NCBI RefSeq assembly: GCF_004168365.1
Contig: NZ_CP035704.1
Coordinates: 372,001 to 436,000 of the forward strand
Reading direction: 5' to 3'
Length of the DNA stretch: 64,000 nucleotides
DNA from: Pseudolysobacter antarcticus
GTDB lineage: Bacteria; Pseudomonadota; Gammaproteobacteria; Xanthomonadales; Rhodanobacteraceae
In this document: positions 17,308 through 24,106 of the stretch, one piece after another
Layout: each line of letters begins with the position of its first letter
Numbering within the stretch: the stretch's first letter is position 1
The notes under the pieces: model-generated
The model's database searches: none
Told to the model about the DNA's origin: nothing
Seen by the model: only the letters and a program-made list of their open reading frames with translations
Position numbers and translations under genes: made by a program

Positions 17308-19722
17308 TCAGTGCAGGGTCTTGAAGACCTGCGGGTCGAAAGAGTCGACCTGGATCACCTCATTGCGCGCATGCTCGGCTTCCTGCAACAAAGCATGTTC
17401 AGCTGGCGTGATCACGCCGGCTTTGAGTCCGAGATCGTCGAGCATGTAGCCCGGCGCGCGATCAAGTTTTCCGGCACGCACTGCATCACGCAATTTGGTC
17501 TCGATTGGAATCGCGCGCACCGCCTTGTCGAGTGCGGCTTCGAGCGCGCCGAGCCCGGCTTCGTCGGGGCCGGGTACATAAATATCCTGGGTCAGGTTGA
17601 GCCGGGTTTCGCGATCTTCGAGCAGCTCGCGCGCGACTCTTGCGCCGAGCGTATCGGACGGCGGACGAAAGCGTGCACCCAGCGGAAAGATCAGCGCGCG
17701 CAGCAAGATCGCGGCAGGTTTGGTCGGCAGGTTTTCGATCACGCCGAGCAGCGCTTCCTGCACGCGATACAGACACAGTTCGGTGGCCCAGCGCACGAGG
17801 CTGTAATTGGCCGTGGTCTTGGCCTCGTCGTGATACCGCTTGAGTGTGCTCGACGCGAGATACATGTAGGCGAGCGCGTCGGCGAGCCGGCCGGAGATTT
17901 TTTCGCGGCGTTTCAACGAGCCGCCGAGCGTGCCCATCGCGGTATCCGAGATCAGCGCAAACGCTGCCGAGAAGCGCGATAGATGCTGGTAATAACTCGC
18001 GGTATCTTCGGTGCGTGGCGCAGCCGCAAGTCGGCTGCCGCTGAACGCGAGCAGCAACGAACGTGTGGCATTGCGTACCGCAAAATTGATGTGACCGAAC
18101 AACGCGACATCGAAACTTTTCAGATCGTTTTCGGCGATGCTCTTGATTTCGATCTGCACAAACGGATGGCAGCGGATCGCGCCCTGGCCGTAAATGATCA
18201 TCGAGCGCGTGAGGATATTCGCGCCTTCCACAGTGATGCCGATCGGCACCGCGTCCCATGCGCGCGCGAGCGAATTGCGCGGGCCGCGCTGGATCGCCGC
18301 ACCGGCGCGGATGTCCATCGCATCACTCACGACCGAGCGCATGCCTTCGGTAAGGTAAGCCTTGGCGATTGAGCCGATCACCGCGGGTTTTTCGCCAGCG
18401 TCAAGCGCGCCGCAGGTCAGGTTGCGCGTTGCAGTCATCAGGTAGGTGAGGCCGGCCATGCGCGCGAGCGGTTCCTCGATGCCTTCGAAACGGCCGATCG
18501 GCGTGTCGAATTGTTCGCGCACGGTGGCGTAGGCGCCGCAGATGCGTGTCGACATTTGCGCGGCGCCGACCGACAACGCCGGCAATGAAATTGAACGTCC
18601 CGCGGCGAGGCATTCCATCAGCATGCGCCAACCCTGGCCGATGCCGGCGCTGCCGCCGATCACGACATCCAGCGGCACGAAAACATCGTGCCCGACGATC
18701 GGCCCGTTCATGAACGGCACGCCCATCGGATCATGGCGCTGGCCGATTTCCACGCCTGGCGTGTTCGCCGCAATCAGTGCGCAAGTGATGCCGAGATCTT
18801 CAGTGTCACCGAGCAGCTTGTTTGGGTCTTTGATGCGGAACGCGAGGCCGACCAAAGTCGCCACGGGCGCGAGCGTGATGTAGCGTTTTTTCCAGTTCAG
18901 GCGCAGGCCGATGATTTCTTTTCCGTCGTAGATTCCGCGCTCGATCACGCCTTCGGATTGGGTCGCGGCGGCGTCCGATCCGGCTTCGGCGCCGGTCAGG
19001 CCGAAGCACGGAATTTCATCGCCATTGGCGAGGCGCGGCAGATAATATTTTTTCTGTTCGTCGGTGCCGTAATGCATCAGCAATTCACCGGGGCCGAGCG
19101 AATTCGGCACCATGATCGTCACCGCCGCGGCGACCGATCGGCTGGAAATCTTGGTCACCACGCGCGAATGTGCCAGCGCGGAAAATCCATGTCCGCCGAA
19201 CTCTTTCGGAATGATCATGCCAAAGAATTTCTGCTGCTTGATGTAGGCCCAGATTTCAGGCGGCAGATCGCGTTGTTGCTGGATTTCCCAATCGTCGAGA
19301 CGACGACAAAGCTCTTCGGTCGGCCCGTCGAGAAAGGCCTGCTCATCGGCATTGAGCTTCGGCGGCACGAAGTCGAGCAGAGTATTCCATTGCGGACGAC
19401 CCGAAAACAATTCGCCATCCCACCACACCGTGCCGGCTTCGAGCGCGATGCGTTCGGTATCACCGAGTCGCGGCAACACCTTGGCCATGATTTTCATCGC
19501 GGTACCCGAGATTAGCGCACGCCGCAGCGGCGGCAGGCCGAACAACAGCGCGAGTGCCAACAGCACGATTACGCTGACGATAAATAACGTCGGCGACGTC
19601 ACGCCGATCATACGCCAGCCGATCAGCCAGATGCCTGCGGCGGCGACCCAGGCGAGGAAGCCGCGTCCGAGAAACAGCAGGATCAGCGCAACAACAATGG
19701 CGATTACGGCGGTCAGCAGCAT
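17308..19722 (-). CDS. fadE: Acyl-CoA dehydrogenase, FadE type
   Basis: The 804-residue protein has two or three N-terminal membrane segments within residues 1-70, then an acyl-CoA dehydrogenase core (IPKEFGGHGFSALAHSRVV, CFGLTGAEAGSDAA, EGANILTRSMIIYGQG). An extended C-terminal helical region of about 250 residues matches DUF1974. This is the architecture and length of Escherichia coli FadE (814), which catalyses the first, FAD-dependent step of fatty-acid beta-oxidation at the inner membrane. The ATG at 19722 starts the hydrophobic segment. It is probably co-transcribed with the downstream DsbA-fold isomerase. Nothing unusual is visible in the active-site region. Confidence 0.93.
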   Translation of the reverse strand: MLLTAVIAIVVALILLFLGRGFLAWVAAAGIWLIGWRMIGVTSPTLFIVSVIVLLALALLFGLPPLRRALISGTAMKIMAKVLPRLGDTERIALEAGTVWWDGELFSGRPQWNTLLDFVPPKLNADEQAFLDGPTEELCRRLDDWEIQQQRDLPPEIWAYIKQQKFFGMIIPKEFGGHGFSALAHSRVVTKISSRSVAAAVTIMVPNSLGPGELLMHYGTDEQKKYYLPRLANGDEIPCFGLTGAEAGSDAAATQSEGVIERGIYDGKEIIGLRLNWKKRYITLAPVATLVGLAFRIKDPNKLLGDTEDLGITCALIAANTPGVEIGQRHDPMGVPFMNGPIVGHDVFVPLDVVIGGSAGIGQGWRMLMECLAAGRSISLPALSVGAAQMSTRICGAYATVREQFDTPIGRFEGIEEPLARMAGLTYLMTATRNLTCGALDAGEKPAVIGSIAKAYLTEGMRSVVSDAMDIRAGAAIQRGPRNSLARAWDAVPIGITVEGANILTRSMIIYGQGAIRCHPFVQIEIKSIAENDLKSFDVALFGHINFAVRNATRSLLLAFSGSRLAAAPRTEDTASYYQHLSRFSAAFALISDTAMGTLGGSLKRREKISGRLADALAYMYLASSTLKRYHDEAKTTANYSLVRWATELCLYRVQEALLGVIENLPTKPAAILLRALIFPLGARFRPPSDTLGARVARELLEDRETRLNLTQDIYVPGPDEAGLGALEAALDKAVRAIPIETKLRDAVRAGKLDRAPGYMLDDLGLKAGVITPAEHALLQEAEHARNEVIQVDSFDPQVFKTLH

Positions 19723-19839
19723 GTGTTATCTCGATAGTCGTTCGACCTGCATATAATGCGCTAACCAGAGCCAAAAAATCCGGCAAGACGATCTGCGGAT
19801 TTCAGTGCCATTGGGTAATTTCAGCCGATCACAATGAAC

Positions 19840-19865
19840 GAGGCCGAGCGTTTGCGTCCGGCCTC
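19840..19865. terminator. Hairpin after the AhpD-like gene
   Basis: GAGGCCG (19840-19846) pairs with CGGCCTC (19859-19865), 24 bp past the stop of the AhpD-like gene. The T-run on the reverse strand is poor, so efficiency is uncertain. The rest of the 166-bp gap upstream of fadE shows no gene; TATAAT at about 19754 could be promoter sequence. Confidence 0.5.
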
Positions 19866-19888
19866 CTTATTGGCTTGTGCCCGATTAA

Positions 19889-20437
19889 TCAAGCCGCGAT
19901 TCTGGCGTGCACCTTGGGGAAGTCGATATCGGTCTGGGCGACGTTGTTGATATAGTTGGTCAACACATTCAGTGCCACCGTCACCACAATTTCGATGATG
20001 CTGGCGTCGTCGAATCCGGCGACGCGCAACGTCGCCAGATCAGCATCGTCAACATGTCCACGAGTTTCGGCGACGCGCTGGGCGAAGTGCAACGCGGCGT
20101 CGGCGCGTGTATCTGACGCGTGACCAGAGCGTGCCGAGTCGATCTCGTCGTTGCCTAGCTTGGCAACATTGCGGGCCAGATAGTCGTGTGCTGACAGGCA
20201 ATAATCGCAACCATTGTATTCGGCCACGGTCAGAGCGATGGACTCACGCAGCTGCACATTGAGTTTGCCCTTGGCGAGCGCGCCGTTGAGCGACAGATAA
20301 CCTTCGAGCGCGACCGGACTTTGCCCGACCAGTTTCATGAGATTGGGCACGACACCCAGCTGCTGTTGTACCGCGGCCAGCAACGGTTTGCTGGCCGCTA
20401 GCGATTGTTCGATGGTTGGAATGCTGATACGTGGCAT
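19889..20437 (-). CDS. AhpD-like carboxymuconolactone decarboxylase family protein
   Basis: The 182-residue protein contains CDYCLSAHD with C77, C80 and H84, the CxxCxxxH redox site of the AhpD/carboxymuconolactone decarboxylase superfamily. The segment before it, LNVQLRESIALTVAEYNG, is also typical. Family members act as thiol-dependent peroxidases or decarboxylases. The cysteine pair argues for a peroxidase or redox role. AAAGGA six bases before ATG 20437 sets the start. An upstream GTG at 20554 would add a signal-peptide-like stretch, so periplasmic export cannot be fully excluded. It is divergent from a LysR gene with a shared spacer. Confidence 0.82.
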   Translation of the reverse strand: MPRISIPTIEQSLAASKPLLAAVQQQLGVVPNLMKLVGQSPVALEGYLSLNGALAKGKLNVQLRESIALTVAEYNGCDYCLSAHDYLARNVAKLGNDEIDSARSGHASDTRADAALHFAQRVAETRGHVDDADLATLRVAGFDDASIIEIVVTVALNVLTNYINNVAQTDIDFPKVHARIAA

Positions 20438-20554
20438 GAGAAAATCCTTTGGGTTCGTGGCTCGGGCATGGCCCGGATTCGCCAGGGCTGCGGCGACCAA
20501 CGAAAGCATAATCAAGCCGCACCGCACATAGAATTGCCTTGAAATGCAAAACAC

Positions 20555-20573
20555 TATTCCGTAAATTGGAATA
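20555..20573. promoter_or_regulatory. Palindromic LysR-type operator abutting the LysR start codon
   Basis: TATTCC (20555-20560) and GGAATA (20568-20573) form a perfect inverted repeat around a 7-base spacer, fitting the T-N11-A LysR box. It ends one base before the LysR ATG and lies in the spacer shared with the divergent AhpD-like gene. It would serve both autoregulation and control of the target. Binding is inferred. Confidence 0.6.
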
Positions 20574-21473
20574 ATGGACCGGTTTCATCTGCTCAACATT
20601 TTTGTCGCCGTGGTCGATAACAACGGTTTTTCCGGCGCTGCGCGCAAGCTCAATATTTCGCCGCCGGCAACGACACGAGCGGTCAACGAACTCGAAAATC
20701 ATCTGGGATTGCGCTTGCTCATACGCACCACGCGGATTGTGCGCGTGACCGAAGCCGGGGCGCGTTATGCGGATGATTGTCGGCGCATTCTCGGCGAACT
20801 CGCGCAGGCCGATGCCTCGGCGAGCGGCATGCATGGCGCGCCGCGTGGACGACTTGTGCTTACCGCACCGGTGCTGTTCGGCAATCAGTTCGTCACCGCT
20901 ATCGTCACCGAATATCTGCGGCGTTATCCTGATGTCAGCGCTACGTGTTTGTTTCTCGATCGGGTCGTCAACATGCTCGACGAGGGCGTGGATGTGGCGG
21001 TGCGGATCGGCGAGCTGCCGGACTCATCGATGCAGGCGATACGTGTCGGCCAGGTGCGTCGTGTTATCTGCGGCGCGCCGGCGTATTTCAAGAAACATGG
21101 CGTGCCGAAGACGCCTGAAGATCTGCCTAGGCACAGCATCATTTCGGCCAATAGCGTGACGCCGACACCGGAGTGGCGATTGGTAAAAAATGGCGCGGCG
21201 CACATCGTCAAACTGCAACCGCGGCTGAGCACATCGACCAACGCCGCGGCCGCGACTGCCGCAATAAACGGGTTTGGTCTTACGCAGCTTTTGTCGTATC
21301 AAGTGGCGGAATATTTGCGCGCTGGCAAGCTCAAAGTCGTACTCGAAAAATTCGAACCCGTGGCACTGCCGGTGCATGTGGTGCATCGCGAAGGGCGCCA
21401 TGCGACGAAGACGGTTCGCGCATTTCTGGATTTGATCATTGAGCGCTTGCGCGCTGATCCGGCGTTACGTTGA
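20574..21473 (+). CDS. LysR family transcriptional regulator
   Basis: The 299-residue protein has the LysR winged helix-turn-helix at residues 1-60 (FVAVVDNNGFSGAARKLNIS, then PPATTRAVNELENHLGLRLL). A linker and a substrate-binding-protein-like effector domain from about residue 90 follow. Length and layout are standard. The opening resembles the AaeR/PecT-like branch of regulators that control small divergent oxidoreductase genes. Here the likely target is the divergent AhpD-like gene. The start codon has no separate ribosome site because the palindromic operator abuts it; the operator's GGAA may double as a weak one. The effector is unknown. Confidence 0.9.
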   Translation: MDRFHLLNIFVAVVDNNGFSGAARKLNISPPATTRAVNELENHLGLRLLIRTTRIVRVTEAGARYADDCRRILGELAQADASASGMHGAPRGRLVLTAPVLFGNQFVTAIVTEYLRRYPDVSATCLFLDRVVNMLDEGVDVAVRIGELPDSSMQAIRVGQVRRVICGAPAYFKKHGVPKTPEDLPRHSIISANSVTPTPEWRLVKNGAAHIVKLQPRLSTSTNAAAATAAINGFGLTQLLSYQVAEYLRAGKLKVVLEKFEPVALPVHVVHREGRHATKTVRAFLDLIIERLRADPALR

Positions 21474-21638
21474 TTCGTGGTTGCTGTCCTGTGCAGATAC
21501 GCGCGCCGGAAGCATGCTGTGCGATGTATTTCGCAGCCATCGCGTAATTTTTGGCAGAATGTAAAATGGCAAGCTTTATCGCGGGATTTTGTGAGACGTT
21601 TTTAATGCAATGTTCAAGCTGATGGGAAGGGAGAGATA

Positions 21639-22409
21639 ATGCGCGACAAGCAAGAGATCGTCAGAAACTGGCTGCCACGTTACACCGGCACGCCGCTGGA
21701 AAATTTCGGCAAATATATCCTGTTGACGAATTTCCAGAACTATGTGGAATGGTTTGCGCAGGCGCATAACGTCGAGGTGCAAGGGCGCGACAAGGCGATG
21801 CCCAACGCGCACGCAGATGGCCTGAGCATCATCAACTTCAGCATGGGCAGCGCGAATGCGGCGACGATCATGGACCTGCTTTCCGCAGTCGCGCCGAAAG
21901 CGGTTTTGTTCCTTGGCAAATGCGGCGGCCTGAAGAAAAAGAATCAGCTCGGCGATTTGATCTTGCCGATCGCCGCGGTGCGCGGCGAAGGTACATCGAA
22001 CGATTATTTTCCGGCGGAAGTTCCGGCGCTGCCGGCGTTCACCTTGCAGCGTGCGGTGTCATCGACGATCCGCGATTTCGGCAAGGACTATTGGACTGGC
22101 ACGGTCTACACCACCAACCGTCGCGTCTGGGAGCATGACGAGGCGTTCAAGTCCTACCTGCGTCGCACGCGCTGCATGGCGATCGACATGGAGACCGCGA
22201 CGATCTTCATCACCGCGTTTGCGAATCGCATTCCGGCCGGCGCGTTATTGCTGGTCAGCGATCAGCCGATGGTGCCGGAAGGCGTGAAAACGGCCGAGAG
22301 CGATCGCATCGTCACGTCGCAGTTCGTTGAATTGCAGATACGCATTGGCATCGACGCGCTGAAGGAAATTCGCGACGAAGGCAAATCGGTCAAGCACCTG
22401 CATTTTTGA
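21639..22409 (+). CDS. AMP nucleosidase, short form
   Basis: The 256-residue protein belongs to the PNP/UDP phosphorylase fold. It shows LFLGKCGGLKK in the phosphate/ribose region, the MAIDMETATIF segment with the ribose-binding glutamate, and LLVSDQPM with a catalytic aspartate. AMP nucleosidase hydrolyses AMP to adenine and ribose-5-phosphate. It is about half the length of Escherichia coli Amn (484) because the N-terminal Amn domain is missing, as in the short forms known from Bacteroidetes and some Proteobacteria. A purine-rich GGAAGGGAGAGATA run precedes the ATG. It appears monocistronic. Another nucleosidase specificity is possible. Confidence 0.82.
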   Translation: MRDKQEIVRNWLPRYTGTPLENFGKYILLTNFQNYVEWFAQAHNVEVQGRDKAMPNAHADGLSIINFSMGSANAATIMDLLSAVAPKAVLFLGKCGGLKKKNQLGDLILPIAAVRGEGTSNDYFPAEVPALPAFTLQRAVSSTIRDFGKDYWTGTVYTTNRRVWEHDEAFKSYLRRTRCMAIDMETATIFITAFANRIPAGALLLVSDQPMVPEGVKTAESDRIVTSQFVELQIRIGIDALKEIRDEGKSVKHLHF

Positions 22410-22416
22410 GACGGAA

Positions 22417-22755
22417 TCAGTTCGGGCGTTTGGCATTCGGATCCAGCGCCCAGTCGAACGCCAGATAGATCACGGTCGGGGGCTTGCCGGCCTCGAACCG
22501 TACGCGGCAATCGAAAGCGGTTTTGTATTCGCTCGACAGCCCCGCATCGAACGCGATCTTGGAGGCAACATGCACCACCTTGTCGTTGTCCGTGGTGAGG
22601 TTGTTTCGCATATCGGCAGCATCGAGCGCGTACGACTTGCCGCTCAGCTTGGCGTTGACCGCCTGTGTACAAACATCGACCGCCTGTTGCTCGGGGCTTC
22701 CACCACAGCCACCCAACACCAGCAGAACCGGCAACACCCAGAACATGGAGCGCAT
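22417..22755 (-). CDS. Small lipoprotein of unknown function
   Basis: The 112-residue protein begins MRSMFWVLPVLLVLGGCGGS, with lipobox LGGC and predicted acylated C17. The mature part has VDVCTQAVNAKLSG and a later FDCRVRFEAG, suggesting one disulfide between two short strand-helix elements. There are no enzymatic motifs. GGAGGGAGATAG precedes the ATG, a very strong ribosome site. It ends 7 bp from the amn stop on the opposite strand, and a structured hairpin separates it from the upstream glutaredoxin gene. Confidence 0.72.
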   Translation of the reverse strand: MRSMFWVLPVLLVLGGCGGSPEQQAVDVCTQAVNAKLSGKSYALDAADMRNNLTTDNDKVVHVASKIAFDAGLSSEYKTAFDCRVRFEAGKPPTVIYLAFDWALDPNAKRPN

Positions 22756-22792
22756 AGCTATCTCCCTCCGTTCATCGCAATTGGCGAGCTCC

Positions 22793-22830
22793 CCGACAGG
22801 GCCGGCTCGTGGGCCGGTTTTCTCTGTCGG
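22793..22830. terminator. Two-tiered hairpin between the glutaredoxin fusion and the lipoprotein gene
   Basis: CCGACAG (22793-22799) pairs with CTGTCGG (22824-22830). Inside it, CCGGC (22802-22806) pairs with GCCGG (22813-22817). The stacked stems with a TTTTCT internal loop would fold on either strand. A terminator for the glutaredoxin fusion is the simplest reading. Confidence 0.5.
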
Positions 22831-22851
22831 AATAAGTATAGCGCCGCGCGA

Positions 22852-23775
22852 TCAATAACGCGGTAAAGATGGATCGATTTCGTTGGACCACGCATCGATG
22901 CCGCCTTCGACATTAAACACGTGGCGAAAACCTTGTTCGCGGAAATATTCGGCAGCGTTGCGGCTGGAGTTGCCGTGATGGCAGAGGAACGCCAACGGCG
23001 TGTCTTTGTCGAGCGCAAGCAGGCGCGCTTCGCTGGATTCGTCCAGCACCTGCGCCGCGGCAAACGGCGCGAGCGCACGATCCTGCGGCGGCCGCACGTC
23101 GATCACGGTGATCGCATTTTTATCGAGACGATTCTTCAACGCCGCGACGCTGAGTTTGTGCACCGGCTGCGGCGCATTCGGATTGTCGATCGACAGCCCC
23201 GAACCCTGCACGGTTTCGACCCAGTCGATCACGATGTTTTTTGCGCGTGCCGCACTTGCCAGATCAAACAGTACGTCGATGCCGTTGGCATACACTGCGA
23301 TCTCGCTACCACTGGCCGGCTCCAGACTGAAGCGTGGTTGAAAACGCGCGTCGATATGCAAATGCAGCGCGGCGTCTGCAGCGTCGCCCATGCCGTTGCG
23401 GATCGCATCCGCAGCCGCGTCGGTAATGGTGATTGTCGGTGGCGTGCGGTCCGGTTCGGGCAAGCCGAACAAGCTGTGCAACTGGCCGGCGCCGTACATT
23501 GATTGCACGATATCCGCGCCGCCGATCAACTCGCGTTTGACATACAACTGCGGGATGGTGGGCCAGTTGCCGTATTCCTTGATGCCCTGGCGAATCTCTT
23601 CATCGGCCAGCACATTTACCGTGTGGTAATCGGGCAGCAGTTCGTTCAGCACGCCGATCGTGGCCGCAGAAAATCCGCATTGCGGCGCCTGGCGAGTGCC
23701 TTTCATGAAAAGCACGACGGGATGCTGGTGCAGCAGTTCGTCGATACGGTCGTGGGCGGATTGGGCTGTGTTCAT
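22852..23775 (-). CDS. Monothiol glutaredoxin/degenerate A-type carrier/rhodanese fusion (Grx4 family)
   Basis: The 307-residue protein has three domains. Residues 1-105 are a monothiol glutaredoxin with the CGFS site (C33-S36) and WPTIPQLYV glutathione loop, as in GrxD, which handles [2Fe-2S] clusters. Residues 112-205 align by eye with the IscA/HesB fold (ITITDAAADAIR ... VQGSGLSIDNPNA), but none of the three ligand cysteines is present. Residues 213-307 are a rhodanese domain with active-site loop CHHGNSSR (C264). Similar long Grx4 proteins occur in Xanthomonadales. The ATG is chosen by domain position, with no clear ribosome site; 29 upstream in-frame codons look non-coding. A role in iron-sulfur trafficking is inferred. 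Confidence 0.85.
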   Translation of the reverse strand: MNTAQSAHDRIDELLHQHPVVLFMKGTRQAPQCGFSAATIGVLNELLPDYHTVNVLADEEIRQGIKEYGNWPTIPQLYVKRELIGGADIVQSMYGAGQLHSLFGLPEPDRTPPTITITDAAADAIRNGMGDAADAALHLHIDARFQPRFSLEPASGSEIAVYANGIDVLFDLASAARAKNIVIDWVETVQGSGLSIDNPNAPQPVHKLSVAALKNRLDKNAITVIDVRPPQDRALAPFAAAQVLDESSEARLLALDKDTPLAFLCHHGNSSRNAAEYFREQGFRHVFNVEGGIDAWSNEIDPSLPRY

Positions 23776-24106
23776 GGCGGTGAGTGATATCGGTGAAGGA
23801 GCGTCTATCTTATCGTGGATCGCGTGATTCGCGGCGCGCCACGACGTTTGCGTATGCATCATTCAAGCGCGTCGAATGGCTATGTGACGTGAAATGCGAA
23901 AGTAGCCATCGCTGATATTTGCTTAACTTTTCATCTAAAATCCGTTACAAGTCACGAGTCGCGAGATTGCCCAACGGCAATCAGGTGGGCGCGAGCATGT
24001 GATTGTGCGTGAGGGGATGCGCGAATACGTGGCAACGAATCTGCAATAACCTCGAAAAAATTTTAACGCCGGGTCCGTTTTCGGGCCGCGCCAAAGGAGT
24101 GCAATC
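23776..24106. other. Divergent intergenic region between the glutaredoxin fusion and the OmpA gene
   Basis: This 331-bp gap has no convincing gene. It must hold promoters for both directions. There is an AT-rich patch at about 23915-23945 (ATTTGCTTAACTTTTCATC) and a second at 24054-24066, and AAAGGAG lies just before the OmpA start. Confidence 0.5.
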
